A program made the translations under genes and the position numbers. DNA of 64,000 bases from NCBI GenBank assembly GCA_020466095.1, contig CM035807.1, forward strand, positions 9,892,697 through 9,956,696, given 5' to 3'. Source of the DNA: Chlorops oryzae (Eukaryota; Arthropoda; Insecta; Diptera; Chloropidae). Shown here one piece after another: positions 41,843 to 55,503 of this stretch (positions within the stretch are counted from its first letter, which is position 1; every line of letters starts with the position of its first letter). The notes under the pieces are model-generated. The model was given only the letters and a program-made list of their open reading frames with translations, searched no databases and was not told the DNA's origin.

Positions 41843-44425
41843 GTCATACATGTATGTACCAGTGTTGCCAGATGACTTTTACTGCAAAGCGGGAGTTTTT
41901 AAAAATTCAGAATGTCAACAAATGGCGGGAATTATTTATAAGAAAATGGACAATAAAGTAAAAAAGATTTTTTTGATGATAACAAACCCGATAATAAATT
42001 TTGTTGTTGTTTCTTTTTTTATTTTCTTTTTTGAAGCCATTTTCGTGACCCAAGTATAGCAAAAAATCTAGAAGTATAAATCTTCACACTCTTAAATATT
42101 CTTATATATGTATGTATATAATTCTCGTGTCGAGGTGTTTGTTACCAAACTCCTGCGAGACGGCTGCCCCGATTTTGATGAATTATTTTTTGGCATATCG
42201 GGTGGGCCTGAGTATTTGGCAACATTTCCTTTTCATACCTCTAAACTTCAAAATTTGGTTCCATCGAGCAATTTAAAATTTTAATATCCAACGTATGAGC
42301 AATATTTGCTGAATATCCGGACTAACTCGTTTTGACCATTTTCCAAACGTAGACGTACGTAGGCCCTATGGAAATGCTTCAATTATTGGGAAAATGGGGG
42401 AAACGAGGCTACAATTTCCTCAGCTGCTTGAATACCACTATTATTAAAATAAAAATGATTGGCCTTGGAACTTCATGAGAAAGAGGAAGATAGACGGATA
42501 CACCGAGATCTTTATGTTTTTTGAAATTGATCTGTCGGACTACAAATTTTTCCCTTCAATTATGAAATATTTATTTTTTTTTTTGTTTTTTCTGTTACCT
42601 TGCATTCATATCGCAGGCGAACCATTCATGTGGGACTAAGCTGCAAGCTGTAGCCAGGCCAGCGAAACTAAATCGATCCACATTCCATTATGGGAATGAA
42701 AAACTGACCACAAAATCAGCATGAGAATTTCATCAAAATTGGCTTTTCCTCGAATGAAAACATACAATGGAGTCGTCTGCTCTGAGCCTGAGCCACATGA
42801 AAAGTAATTTTTTTTTTTACCTTTACCTATTGGAAAAACTTTTTTTCTAATTTCAAATCACTCTTTCATAAACTACAAAAACACAAAAAAGTAAAGGAAA
42901 TATTAAAATTAAAAGCGCCTAACAATGCGGAAATCTTTTTTGTTTCAAAACGAAGCAAGAAAAACAAAGAAAAATCTGATTTTCACTCTCAAAAGAAAGT
43001 GTTCTCGATGTCCTCGTTGTGCAAATAATAATGAAAAATTTTAGTTAAATGAACTGAGAGAGAATTTATATTAAACGAAAATGAATGGAAAACTATGACA
43101 AAAGAATCAAATTGGATCTCGTGGGAAAAGAGACCGCAAGCTGTTTTTTTTTTTTTCGTTTTCTTTTCATCCACCATCATCGTCGTCATCATCATCCGAA
43201 CGTTCGTTTTTTTTTAATTTTTTTTATTACATATATATAGTTTAAAGTTCAAACTTACCTTCAAGCGAACCGGAAGTAGCACTCACGAAGCACAGTGTCA
43301 GACATATTCATATGTACCCATACTCGTATATAATATATGAGAGTTGATGTCGCATTGTCACCCTCATAATAACCATGCAGTTAGCTGTATGGATTAAAAT
43401 TTCACACACACACGCCCACATGCACGCACATGAAATATGATTTAACTAATCAAAGTTTCTCTTCAGCGGTTTTCCTTTCTTTGATTGAATTTGCCGCGCC
43501 GCGCTCGCTTCAATCTCGTTGAAGTTTGCACCCAATTGGTATGGCGGTGTCATCATCAACGTCACTTGCGTTCATTACACGTATCTGAGAACGGTTGGCA
43601 CGATGATGCACTTGCACGGCACGGCAGCAGACTGACAGTTAGACAGTCAGATCGACAGACAGACATACAGACAGACTGACAGAACGCCTGACTGACTTTT
43701 GCTCTTATGCGACCCATAATTCGATGCTCTATTTGAGCTCAACCGCGTCGAAGTTTTGCTCCAACAACGAACTAACCAACACAATTGACAATGGAGACCA
43801 ACTTTGCTTTTACTTATATTATGTGCATTGTGTCGCATCATCACGCCATCCAGCGGCAACAATGCATCATTTCAGCATTACAGTTTTGAGCGTAAATTTA
43901 GCTCGGGAGATGCGATTACACCCGGTTTTGAATCGGATGCGAAATTAATTGAATTAACGTTGAAAAGCGAAATTTGATTTTGTCTCTTCGCGGTCGAAAA
44001 CTTTTTCTTTCAATAACTTTTCGCAAATAATTCAAACTTCCCCGTGCACGCCATGGTAAATCATAATCATAATTTCTTTTATTTTTTATTTGTTGCTCTT
44101 AATAAATAAATACGCTTCCACACTGACATGATTGATGAGCAAAGTTTTTCGAAGTACTTATCGATTTTTTTTTTTTGCATTTGTTATTTTTTGCTTCTTT
44201 TTTTTCTCTGCTTCATGGGGAATTGGGACTTTCTATCGCTGGCACAAAAAAAAAAAAAAAAAAAAAATGAGCAGAGATTACAAAAAAAGGGAAAATTCTG
44301 AATGTAATCGATTTTTTTTTTTTGTGATTACTTTAAAGGTGTTTCCATATTAAGTGCCCCGGCCACGTTCCTACATAGTTTCCAACTTCGCCCAGGTCGT
44401 GTGTTGGATGATTAACGTTTCAACA
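41843..44425. other. No gene recognised; short CAGA repeat
   Basis: A CAGA-rich microsatellite lies at about 43,650-43,680 within a stretch of higher GC (43,480-43,930). That stretch might include an untranslated exon or control region, but no coding signature was found. Confidence 0.4.
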
Positions 44426-45145
44426 TTAAGGGGGTCTTCTCATTGAAAACCCGTTTTTTGGACCCTTTTTAAAAAAATTCTTATTTGAAAACGCAAAGAA
44501 TAATTGAAAACTTTTTTCATTTATTGTATTACAAAAGGTTCAAAGTAAATAAAAAAATTTTTTTTGCTTCGATACGTGGGCTTTCAAAAAGTAATGAGAC
44601 TTCAAAGTTGGTGGTGAAAAAAAAGGTGCCGTCACGGCGGCCACGATTCCGGGTCTCCGGAGCGTCCGAAATGGAAAAAAAACGGGTTATAATCAGTATA
44701 GATGTAATTCTCGGTGAACCTCAAGCTTAATTTTGTGATTTTTTTGACAAATGGCGGCCATTCAAAAAAAAATTTGAATTTCGGGCTTTTTTGTAGTTTA
44801 GTGTAAAAAAAAAAATAGTAAAAATTTTTTAAATTATGGTCGAGGTTCACGAGAATGGTGACAATTTGCGTCGATTCCACTTTGTTTCATGAAAATCGGT
44901 TCAGTTGAACTGGAGATATCATGGCGCCAGTTCGAAAAACGTGTTTCGAGATAAACGCGTTTAAAGTTTGAAGCAACGCAAAAATTACTCGTTTTAGCGC
45001 AGATCTTGCTCGAAAAGAAGGCTATATCCTCTAAACTATTTCGAATTTCAAAAATCCTTTTAGAGGCATATTCACAACTACCAAGCTATAATAAATGCAA
45101 AAAAAAAGTCGAAAAAAAAAGTTGCTCAATGAAAGACCCCCTTAA
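44426..45145. repeat. TTAA-flanked element, 44-kb copy
   Basis: Ends TTAAGGGGGTCTTCTCATTG and complement of TTAAGGGGGTCTTTCATTG. 720 bp with TTAA on both sides. The body shares GGTTCACGAGAATGGTGACA-type and AATGGCGGCCATTC words with the 62.5-kb copy in opposite orientation. No ORF. Confidence 0.88.
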
Positions 45146-45185
45146 GTATCTGACATTAATATTTCACTGACCGTCTTCGTGTGTT

Positions 45186-45284
45186 CAGTCGAAATTCTCT
45201 GTAACGAATTTCAAAGGACCGGAAAATATATTCTTTGCAGAGAGAATTCGTTATAGAGAAGTTAGTTGTAGAGAGTTTTGACTG
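45186..45284. repeat. 99-bp palindromic MITE, pogo/Tigger-like
   Basis: Left end CAGTCGAAATTCTCTGTAAC; right end complement CAGTCAAAACTCTCTACAAC. TA follows the right end; the left flank is TT. Short length and these ends fit pogo/Tigger-derived MITEs. Confidence 0.6.
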
Positions 45285-46093
45285 TACATATGTATATTGA
45301 TTCTAAATGTGAATAAAATTATTAAAGCAACGGTTGCCGGATACCTCCAAACGACTGTGTTTCGCCGAAAAAGATTTATGGCTTCCAGTTTCTAATCCTT
45401 TTATATTGAAACAATTTACCTCAATTTCAATCAATTCAGACTTGTAGTAGCCTTTTACAATTTGAATAAAAATAGACCATTGTTTCGAAAATAAATTAAA
45501 ATCTATTAGAATGTCGAAAGGGTTTTATTTTGTTCTAACTATCGTGATTTCTAAACCTTAAGTAGCTTCGGAGGCATATTAAAAAACTGTTAATCAATAA
45601 AATAGTCTTGATGAATATGGTGCGCTCTAAAGGCTCTTCTGATGTGGTTGTAGTCTCTAATAGACCTATAACCAGGTAGAATATAGAGATCTTCTATAAA
45701 ATCGATAAATGTTTTCTTGCTTCATTCCAATTGCAAGCTGTGAAGATTCGTCTTAAATGAAAAATTCTTCCTTCACGTCTGTAAACGATACTTACTACTT
45801 CAAACAAACTAGCCGATCATGTAGGAAGCAGAACTAAAACGATTTTATATATAACGCTAGCGTCTTACCACATTTTCATACACTCTTATTTCACTAGCAC
45901 ACTAGCCTGATGTGGGGGCTCTTTAAAATTTCATTAAAATTGGATTTTTCGTTTTGATTTTTTTTATTAATTTTTTTGTATATTTTTTTTTTTAATTGAA
46001 AATTAAGAAAAACCCATGTTGATATACGAAACGAAGTGTTTTTCTCTAATAATACCTAAGAATGTAAAAACCCTGGTGTCAAAGCTAAGATTA
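45285..46093. other. No gene recognised
   Basis: AT-rich; nothing assigned. Confidence 0.4.
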
Positions 46094-46420
46094 AACAAGT
46101 AAGAAAGCTAAAGTCGGTCAAGCCCGACTTTGAAATACCCAGCGTCCCGACATTATGAGCGCACTATGTTTTGCTTCTCCATTTGTGGGCGTGGCAGTGG
46201 GAGGGCAAAATAAATTATTTCCCTACACCTTTCATTCGCCTTGGTGAACCTATGTTGCGAATTTGAAGCTTCTACGCCTTTTACTTCACAAGTTACGATA
46301 AACCCTTATTTGTGGGCCGATCGAATACTTGAAGCAAAAATTCTGTGAACATTTTTCAGTGCAGACAGAGATTATAAGTCTCATATGCTATGGTCCTTAG
46401 GCCGTAGACAGAAAGACACA
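46094..46420 (-). repeat. Dispersed repeat related to the 40-kb element
   Basis: On the minus strand it ends AGCTTTCTTACTTGTTTAAT, like the 40-kb element, preceded by a hairpin AAGTCGG/CCGACTT. It also has the GGGCGTGGCAGTGGG word. Left limit uncertain. Confidence 0.55.
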
Positions 46421-47107
46421 AATAGTGAGGGTTACTCAGTGCAGGAACCTCTCTAAGTTAGACTTGTTTAGGTAAATGAAATGCCTCTTTAAGGAAGGCC
46501 CCATCCAGCCTTTATGCCACTCAGGGCAAAAAAAAAAATTTCTGCAGCACCTATGACGGCACAAAAATCCCCCTAAATCGAGGTCTGTCTATTAGTGATA
46601 AAGAATTCTTGCTCCTTTACGATCCCACTTAAACAAGTTGCACTGTGCACTCCCTTTTTCATACCTTCCGGTATCGATTTTTTAAACTACTTATAAAAAA
46701 AAAATTCTTTTGAGATTGATTCGATAAGACTGTCATTGACCAATAGCCACTTCCATACTTAACTGCTCCACGAATAAAACTTCCTATGGTCAATTAGAGT
46801 TTAATTGTCCCATTTGTACCAGTTGTTCTTATTTTTTAATCACATTCTTTTTAGACCTTTTGTTACTGCTACTCAAAGTCTAGTCAATTCTCATTCTGAG
46901 GAATCTCAGAGTAATCCTTTTTGGTGAATTAATCCCTTCATTACAGTACCTTCGCACCGTGGTTTGTCTTCATACATTCTTTGGGAAAAATTAGAAGAAG
47001 TTATATGAAAGTTTCATCAAAATCAGCCACACCAACCGCCAACATATAGCCCGAAAAGTTTTTCTCATATAATTAACACTACCCCAAAAAGTATGCTATA
47101 TTTCCCA
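46421..47107. other. No gene recognised
   Basis: AT-rich; nothing assigned. Confidence 0.4.
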
Positions 47108-47302
47108 ACCACTCGACCATTAAGGGTAAAACACTTAGGCCTCACATGGGCTCATTGTGATATCACGAATAATGGGAAAACAAAGAAAAACAGAATCAGA
47201 AAAACCGACACAGACATGTACGACCTTAGCTGGGAGTTGAACCCAGAGCCTCTCGCCGCGTAAGTTCGGCATCTCAACTAACTACGGCCCCCGAGTCCGA
47301 CA
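47108..47302 (-). repeat. tRNA-derived SINE, family B, copy 2
   Basis: Minus strand: head GGCCGTAGTTAGTTGAGATG, B box GGTTCAACTCC (near 47,234-47,244), then AGCTAAGGTCGTAC and the tail phrase GTGAGGCCTAAGTGTTTTAC. Matches the other family B copies. Confidence 0.82.
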
Positions 47303-50300
47303 GAATTCATTTGTGCAAGTATAATAAATATTTTAAAAGAAAACGAAAGAACCTTCGCGAACATGAGAGACGCTTGTAGAAACCTTCCTGTTTTAATAGC
47401 AAAATTTTTCCAGTAATGTTCTTTGCTATCCCGCCTTATAACCTCTTACATAACCAGTATTATGTGGCAATCTCTCTGGTTGGATGTAAACATACCGCAT
47501 GGAGAAGCCAAAATGCTGTAAGATACATCGAAACTAAGTGTCAACATGAGTCTATGATTTATCGTTTGAGAAATTTAATAACCATTTAGATTAGCTAGGT
47601 CCGCATGCAGAACAGACGACGGTCGGTTTCTATCCGAAGTGTGTGAATGACGAACGAGCGCGTAACTCATGTCAGCTACGACCCCTGTCACGAGTACCAG
47701 ATATGGCTATTTTATAAGCCGCCCAACAAGCAAAAACTATGAAGCCCAAAAACAAACAAAAATAAACGAATTCAAATGAAATGAGAAGAACTTTGTATGA
47801 AAATTTATTTATTTATTTATTTTTTTTTTACAAAAATAAATTTAAATAAATGAGCAGAAGAATATTGTTTTGAAATGAATTTGATGATGCCACAAGATTA
47901 TGTTGTCCGTTGCATTTTAAAGGCAAAAGATACAACATTCTTTAACGAGTGGATTGGAAAGAGACGCATTAAGAGCATACTCTATATCCAATGTCCAATG
48001 CCCAAAATCCCAATTTCAAATACTCGTAGAAGACAGTATGCCGAAGTTGATGGAATTCAAATTGAAAAGTCTATGACTCAAAGTTTCACCTCGAATTTAC
48101 AGCATTAATTTTGTTGCTTGGATAAATCCATTCATCCATCACCATTATCTGGAGCGTTTAAGTTCCATGCTTCGGTAATGATATTCATCTCTGGTCTTCT
48201 CGGATCAACGGTCATCATCGGTTGAATGTTCAATTGAATCGCATGACGATTGTCGACTGTTTAAACTCGACTCAAGCATCAGCAAGCAAATGTCTCAATT
48301 GCTTGTGTCACTTGGGCGTTTCAATTATGTTGGACATCGAGTGGGTGTCTGCAAACTGTGCGACTATCAAACTATGTGTATATGCCGGGCGAAGCTGCTA
48401 CTTATGTTCGCTTAAATAATGTGGAAATTCTGGCCTCATTGATTAGCATTCTCATTATAACAAATCAAGCTTAGTCGAATTTAATCTTAAAATTTTATTT
48501 ACGCTTCATTTAAGTCAATCACCATACGAATTGAGAGCGTTTATAATTAGAATAATTCATTGTTTGCATAATTTTCCTTATTATCAGAAGGCAATATGAT
48601 CTTTTGATCTTTTGTGGTTTGGCGGTTGGAACACTGATTTGGCTGAATTGGGATTTCTAAAAAAAAAAAAAAATACAATTCCCATTGCAAAGAATTTTTT
48701 TACACCGATGCTTTAATTCGGTTAGATTTTTCGACTATCCTGAATTGATTTGTTATATTTCCAAAAGTCCACGGTTATTCGAAAATCAATTTCTGTCTTT
48801 CCGGAATTCATCTTAACACTTGGGTGGCGGCACTTTGTTTCTTCTTTCGGCAACGCTAGCCTCCAAACATGAGTATATAGAATTTTTTAAGGTCGATAGT
48901 AGAAATTTTAAATATCTCTTCAACAAAACCCCAGCCAACTATATATGTAGTGCTCCAAAATCTTCGTGCTCATGTGCTTATGGTGCCTTTTTGCAAAGGC
49001 CTCAAAAGAAAACACCGCTCAGGGAGACTAAAGGTTTTTTTTTTTTATTTATAACTATAAAAGAGAATCCACACAGACCACTTTTTCATTACATAAAGGA
49101 AATCCCAAAAGGTATTATCTTTCCATATTAGGCTCTGTACTCTTTTCTGCCGAAAAAGATTATATCAAGCTCCTGTCGAATCGTCTTTATGAGCATTTGA
49201 GCTTCGGAAAAGGAGTCCTTGGGAGCACCGTGGTTAGCTGGGGTTTCGATTATATCAGAAAATATTGTAATTCAGCACCCAAGGCCCAAAAATAACGACT
49301 CGGAACCAAGGCGTTAATCTCTATTCTCTTTGCAGAAAACCGAACTGGAGCAGAATTACTCTTCGGACTACTCTCCGAATCAGCAGAACAACTCGCTCCT
49401 AATTCTAATTTGACTCACGCTCAGAAAATATATTAGATTACTGTTTGACCGAAATTGAACTGTAAACGCCTCGTTGACCATGCTACTAAATAGTTAGTCT
49501 ACTACTGTCCGTGTCTCTACTCGTTTACTAGTTCTTTTTCCTATACTCGAGAATTGCTCGCTAGGGCCCCAATTTATCCCAATCTTCCTAGAGGGCTATA
49601 TTCTATTCTTTCTTTAAAATCAATTTAAAATTGAAGAAGAAGAAAACAATGCATACTCTCAGGCGCACAGTGAAGTACTTGCTCTTAAGTAAATACCATT
49701 TGATTGCTTGTCTTATTGTATCGACTTGAAAAATAGCATATTTACCGCCATTGTCTGGGCACACACATTCAATGAAATGGTTCGCAAGCTCATACACTCG
49801 AAAGCATACACAGACATATTATTATTACAATGGCAAACAAACCGAGTGCCTCTTCGTGAGAGTTTTAAATTCCATTCCAGCGAAGAGGTGTGCAGGAACA
49901 GCACAGACAAGTCCGTTCCTAAGCGCCAAATGCGAGCAGGTAAATACCATACAAACACATGCATATATTTACAACACATGCTTTCAAAGCGGCAAATCCA
50001 AAACGAATTCCTTCCTTTTTCTTTATGTGTGTATATGTGTTTTTTATATTTTTTATATTGTTTTATTTTTATTTTTTTTCTTTTTCATTTCGGTTTTGGT
50101 TGATATTTGCATGTAGGTACGTCGCTCTGTTTATGTAATAAAGACTAAAGAAATTTTCTGTGCTGAAGATATAAAGACCTTTTCCGGTCGTCTTCTTTTG
50201 ATATACATAACAACGACCATTTCGAAATCTTAACGCGAGCTCAGCAGACAACAACAAAAAGTGTGTGCCCGAGAAATGATTTCGAAAATACTTAGCATGA

Positions 50301-50684
50301 CTATGTGCGTGTGTGTATGTTTGTGTAACTCGTACGTGTAAAGATACACTTCCACAGACGCGAATGTAAACAGTCAAATTACGGCACTTTCACCTAGCGT
50401 GGCACCGTGCTTTTTTTGTTTTTTTTTTTTTTGTTTTAAGGCACGTCTCACTTAGAAGTACAGTGGGGAAAATGTCTTGGAAGTAATAGCAAATGCTTAA
50501 AGCTCTAAGGTTTCGAATTTTTATAATTTTGTTAACAATGATCAACTTTTTCATGCGTTGACAAATAAGCCGTGTTTATTAAATATAGGGCAGAAATCTA
50601 TCACTCAGAATATACAAAATAAACTAGGCAATACTTAAAGCTTTTAAAGTTGGACCCACATACATACATATGTATATCTCGCTT
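47303..50684. other. No gene recognised
   Basis: AT-rich. The ORFs at 47,875-48,108, 48,820-49,131 and 49,708-50,103 have no family features and no splice context that I could recognise. Poly-T runs near 47,820 and 50,410. Confidence 0.4.
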
Positions 50685-52021
50685 ATGTTATGTTATGTTA
50701 GGTTAAGTTATGCTATATTTTGCTATGCTATGCTATGTTATGTTATGTTATGATATGTTATATTATGTTTTGTTATGTAATGTTATGTTATGTTATGATA
50801 TGTTATATTATGTTTTATGTTATGTTATGTTATGTTATGTTATGTTATGTTATGTTATGTTATGTTATGTTATGTTATGTTATGTTATGTTATGTTATGT
50901 TATGTTATGTTATGTTATGTTATGTTATGTTATGTTATGTTATGTTATGTTATGTTATGTTATGTTATGTTATGTTATGTTATGTTATGTTATGTTATGT
51001 TATGTTATGTTATGTTATGTTATGTTATGTTATGTTATGTTATGTTATGTTATGTTATGTTATGTTATGTTATGTTATGTTATGTTATGTTATGTTATGT
51101 TATGTTATGTTATGTTATGTTATGTTATGTTATGTTATGTTATGTTATGTTATGTTATGTTATGTTATGTTATGTTATGTTATGTTATGTTATGTTATGT
51201 TATGTTATGTTATGTTATGTTATGTTATGTTATGTTATGTTATGTTATGTTATGTTATGTTATGTTATGTTATGTTATGTTATGTTATGTTATGTTATGT
51301 TATGTTATGTTATGTTATGTTATGTTATGTTATGTTATGTTATGTTATGTTATGTTATGTTATGTTATGTTATGTTATGTTATGTTATGTTATGTTATGT
51401 TATGTTATGTTATGTTATGTTATGTTATGTTATGTTATGTTATGTTATGTTATGTTATGTTATGTTATGTTATGTTATGTTATGTTATGTTATGTTGTTA
51501 TGTTATTGTTATGTTATGTTATGTTATGTTATGTTATGTTATGTTATGTTATGTTATGTTATGTTATGTTATGTTATGTTATGTTATGTTATGTTATGTT
51601 ATGTTATGTTATGTTATGTTATGTTATGTTATGTTATGTTATGTTATGTTATGTTATGTTATGTTATGTTATGTTATGTTATGTTATGTTATGTTATGTT
51701 ATGTTATGTTATGTTATGTTATGTTATGTTATGTTATGTTATGTTATGTTATGTATGTTATGTTATGTTATGTTATGTTATGTTATGTTATGTTATGTTA
51801 TGTTATGTTATGTTATGTTATGTTATGTTATGTTATGTTATGTTATGTTATGTTATGTTATGTTATGTTATGTTATGTTATGTTATGTTATGTTATGTTA
51901 TGTTATGTTATGTTATGTTTTGTTATGCTATGCTATGCTATGCTATGCTATGCTATGCTATGCTATGCTATGCTATGCTATGCTATGCCATGCCATGCTA
52001 TGCTATGCTATGCTATGTTAT
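50685..52021 (+). repeat. (TATGT)n pentanucleotide array, about 1.3 kb
   Basis: Nearly pure TATGT from about 50,816 to 51,926, broken only by small slips near 51,495-51,508 and 51,753. Both borders carry TATGC and other variants; the right border is a block of about 18 TATGC/CATGC units (51,926-52,013). A 5-base period has no stop on the plus strand, so all three frames stay open; these are not genes. It is not the insect telomere repeat TTAGG. Confidence 0.99.
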
Positions 52022-52267
52022 AGGTTGAGTGAAAAAAATTAAACTTTATAATTAGTATCTATGTATGTGAATAAGGTGAGAGCTCTTGGAGGAGAGCCAG
52101 AAAGAATATACGACCCACTAAACACTTTCAGTGGGATAAAAAGGACTCAACTAACTCTTAAACCTAAAAAAAATCCTCGGGAAAAAATTATCCGAGAAAC
52201 TTCAAAGGGTTAACTTGACTTGATTCAAGAAAATTAAAAACTATCAGTGAAAGATTATGAAGTGTTA
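52022..52267. other. Spacer, nothing seen
   Basis: Non-coding DNA between the pentanucleotide array and a SINE. Confidence 0.4.
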
Positions 52268-52490
52268 CAGCTTCGATTGTCGGCCTCTACGCCGAGTCAG
52301 CTGAGATGTCATCTTACGAAGCGAGAAGCTCTGGGTTCACTCCTAGCTAAGGTCGTGGATGTTTGTGTCGTTTTTTCGGTTTCTGTTTTTCTTTCTTTTC
52401 CCATTATGCATGATATCGCATTGGGCCCATGTGAGGGCTTTTGAAGTGTGTCATCCTTAAAGGTAGCAGCTGCTCTCACCTAACCAAGCC
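52268..52490 (+). repeat. tRNA-derived SINE, family B, copy 3
   Basis: Head GTCGGCCTCTACGCCGAGTC, B-box region GGGTTCACTCC (52,330s), then AGCTAAGGTCGTGGATGTTT, T-rich segment, GGGCCCATGTGAGGGC and tail CTCACCTAACC. The most complete family B copy in the window. Confidence 0.85.
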
Positions 52491-55069
52491 TACAGCTTGG
52501 ATTCTTAATCCTTAAAAACTGTGGCTTTTGCATCTGTTTTATTTATTTTGAAGGCCTAGGGGAACAAAGAAAACTTAAGTTCTTACAAAACTCAGCTAAA
52601 ATTGATTACCGCCTCAAAAAATTAATTATTCTTTCAATTATTATTCAATAGTCAAATGATGGTACTTAACGGTTCGATCTGAAGCTAAATGCTTACAGGC
52701 CGATTTTAAATATCCCCGGGTCAGGTTTTCCGTTCGGATTTGAAAGAAATTATGCCATTTTAAGAGAAGTGAATATAAAGGAACGAAGTATTTTGAACGC
52801 TTTTAAGCAAAGACTATCACATTTTTACTTTATTGACGCTTAGAATACTTCCTTTTTCCGCGAAAAAAAAATTCTGGGGAAAAAAAACCCGGGGAATATA
52901 TACATATATATAGAATAAGGCTGATGGTTGGTCCTGATCTAGAAAATTTAACTTTAATTAATAAATGAATTCGTGTTTCCATCTATTTTGCTACCCTGCC
53001 CACTCACTGACTACAGAAACTTTCATGATTACGATTATTTCTAGTTTCAAAGACATTTTTCTTTTATATACTTACATATAAAGTTATATTTGTATGTATA
53101 TTCGTCATTTAAAAATGTTTACTGTAAGCTTAAGATGGGAGAGGAATTTTTTTTTAGTCGGTCAAATGAAGATAATCGACCACAGTAAAGTTCTTGTAAA
53201 AGAAACTTTTCGTTTCAATGTCCTTGCTGTAATGACTGCCAACGTGTATGAACGTGCGAGTCTGGGTGTTTGTTAAGAAAGCATTTAATATATGGTTGGA
53301 CATATTTCCAGTATATATATGACGATTCCATTTAAGCAGCTGTGTGTGCGCGCGTGATTGTGTGTAGCTGTTAGTACGATTCTTGATGTTTGTGTCTCAG
53401 AAGACATTGTATGTTTTGACGAGGGAGAGATGGCGAATAAAAAATTAAAATGCGCCAAAAACTGCGGCAAACGACAAATGACGAGAAATGAAAGAATAGC
53501 ACAATACAACAACAGCAACAACAAAATAGTAACGGCAATGAAAGCCATCACAGATCATGATGTCCATCAAAAATGGTCGAATTCGAGGAAAAAGTGGACC
53601 AGAAAAAAATTGTTTATAGCGACAAAGTGAAATGTGAAATATGAGAGGAAAGCTACGGCAAAGTATGATTTTTTATGACTTTAGTTAAAAACTTACTTTT
53701 CCAAGGATCGGTCCCGATGCGACGAAATGTTTTGTTCGCACTCGCAAAACTATTTACTTTAATTGGAATTTTTTGTGTGTGTTTTGAACAAAAACTTTTT
53801 TGTTGAGCTTTGGTTTTTAACTTTGAACACCTGAGTACAACGATTCCCACATATGTTAGTTAATAATTTTGGAAATCGAAAAAATTGTGCAAAATTTTTG
53901 TCCGCGGAAAATAATACACAATAATTTTTTTTTAATTATTTATTTATTAATTGAAATTTTTTGTTTTCATATTTTCCACACTCGCATAAACTTAAATCAT
54001 TGGCTTGCTTATCTTCCCTGAAGCTGAGGAAATTTTGTTTCTATTTTTTTTTTGTTTTTTTTTTTTTTTTTTTGTCACATAAATGAATAAATTATTTCTT
54101 CCGAAACTGCGTTCAAAATACGGCAACGTCTCTCGCAAAACTGTTTCGGAAAAACGCTTTATTCAATTTTATTTACTTTTTCTCTACTTTTTTCTCTTGA
54201 TACGCATGCGCGACATGAACTCCACGTCCGAGCAGTACAAAATTCTGAATAAAACTGAAAAAATTCTAGCATATTTTCTAGGTTTTTATATCGCCTGCCA
54301 AGTCTGCTAAAGCTGGCTGGAGCTTTACGCGAGCATTGCTTTCACATTTCAATGTGCCACTAGCAATGGAGGCTTTTGTTCCCATTCAAAAAAAAAGATT
54401 TTAAAAAACAATGAAAAGTGTCATATTTTCGACCATCAATTGAAGTGGTAGATAAAGCAATCGCTTCTGAAGGAATCAAAGGGACGATATTCATGCTGGT
54501 ACTTTCCGGTGATGTGAAAGTCTTGTAAGCTTATTTTATTGAGTGAAAGCCATTTGAGTGAACTTTATCGCGTGAAGAACTGTTATACTGTTATATAAAA
54601 TAATAACGAGACAATGTTGAACATTCTCAAGTTACAAGCCTGACTTCAATCTTTCTTAGTACTTTGAGTATTTCGAATGCACAAAAGGCTTCCCTGATTT
54701 TATATTTGCTTAATATTTTTAATATTTTCTTTTCTTTATTTTTTAAGTATTATTTATTATTAATTTTTTTGATTATTTATTTCCTCATTAAATGAACATC
54801 TTTTTGGATATTTTCTGAGCCAATTTCAGCATCTTTTGCTCAAATTTTATACCTCTTTGTACAGATCAACAAGCTCAAATTTTAACGTTTTTAATAATAT
54901 TTTAATAATGCAAACTTTTCTCCTACACCTCTCAGACTTTTACCAGTGGAAATTTATTGAATTGAACTTAAGTTTTAAGGACATGTTAAAAGTGACTTCC
55001 TCATTTTAATTTTAATTGAATCAAATTCAAATTAAATTTAAAAAAAATAAATCGGTGTATGCTTTTAGA
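52491..55069. other. No gene recognised
   Basis: AT-rich with long T runs near 54,050-54,075. The stretch 54,100-54,340 shares GTCTCTCGCAAAACTGTT and GGCTGGAGCTT words with 58,050-58,110, suggesting a degraded duplicated sequence of unknown kind. Confidence 0.4.
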
Positions 55070-55503
55070 CATCCCAGCCAACCAAAAGAGCCGCACGGAG
55101 CTCCTTAAAGACTCTTTTTACAGATCGCAAATGCTCCTAAAACGCTCCGACGGGAGCTCTAAATAAGCGTTTTTTTGGGGGAGAAAAGAGCAGGAAGCCT
55201 AATATGGAAAAGGTGCACCTTTTGGGAACTCAAAATTTATATTTCATGATTGCTAGAATCCTCCTTAAGAGTTTGTTTGGACTTTCAGATATAATTTTTC
55301 CAAAAATGACTCGTTTGGTCTCCCTAAATGTTCCTCGGCGTTGTTTTTTGGAAGCCTTTGCAAAAGCACTTCTTCGAAGAGCTCTGTTAGGAGTCCTTTT
55401 ATACGTCTATTCGGAGTACTCCGAAAACACTTTGTCAGGGTGCTTTAAGAGGAGTCCTTTTACAATCTTTTTCGGAACACTCCATATATGGATGGCTGGG
55501 ATG
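55070..55503. repeat. TIR element with subterminal GAGCTC/GAGTCC words
   Basis: Ends CATCCCAGCCA and TGGCTGGGATG (perfect inverted 11-mers). Both sides are crowded with short words such as GGAGCTC, AGAGCTC and GGAGTCCTTTT. No target duplication could be fixed. The 132-codon ORF at 55,204-55,602 crosses the right end and is not a gene. Confidence 0.65.

Noticed and set aside
50685..52021. Telomeric repeat
   Set aside because: Unit is TATGT, not TTAGG, and the array is internal and bounded on both sides by ordinary sequence.
50710..52042. Three overlapping ORFs of over 400 codons with repeating MLCYV
   Set aside because: They are the three registers of a TATGT array, which has no stop on the plus strand; no real protein.
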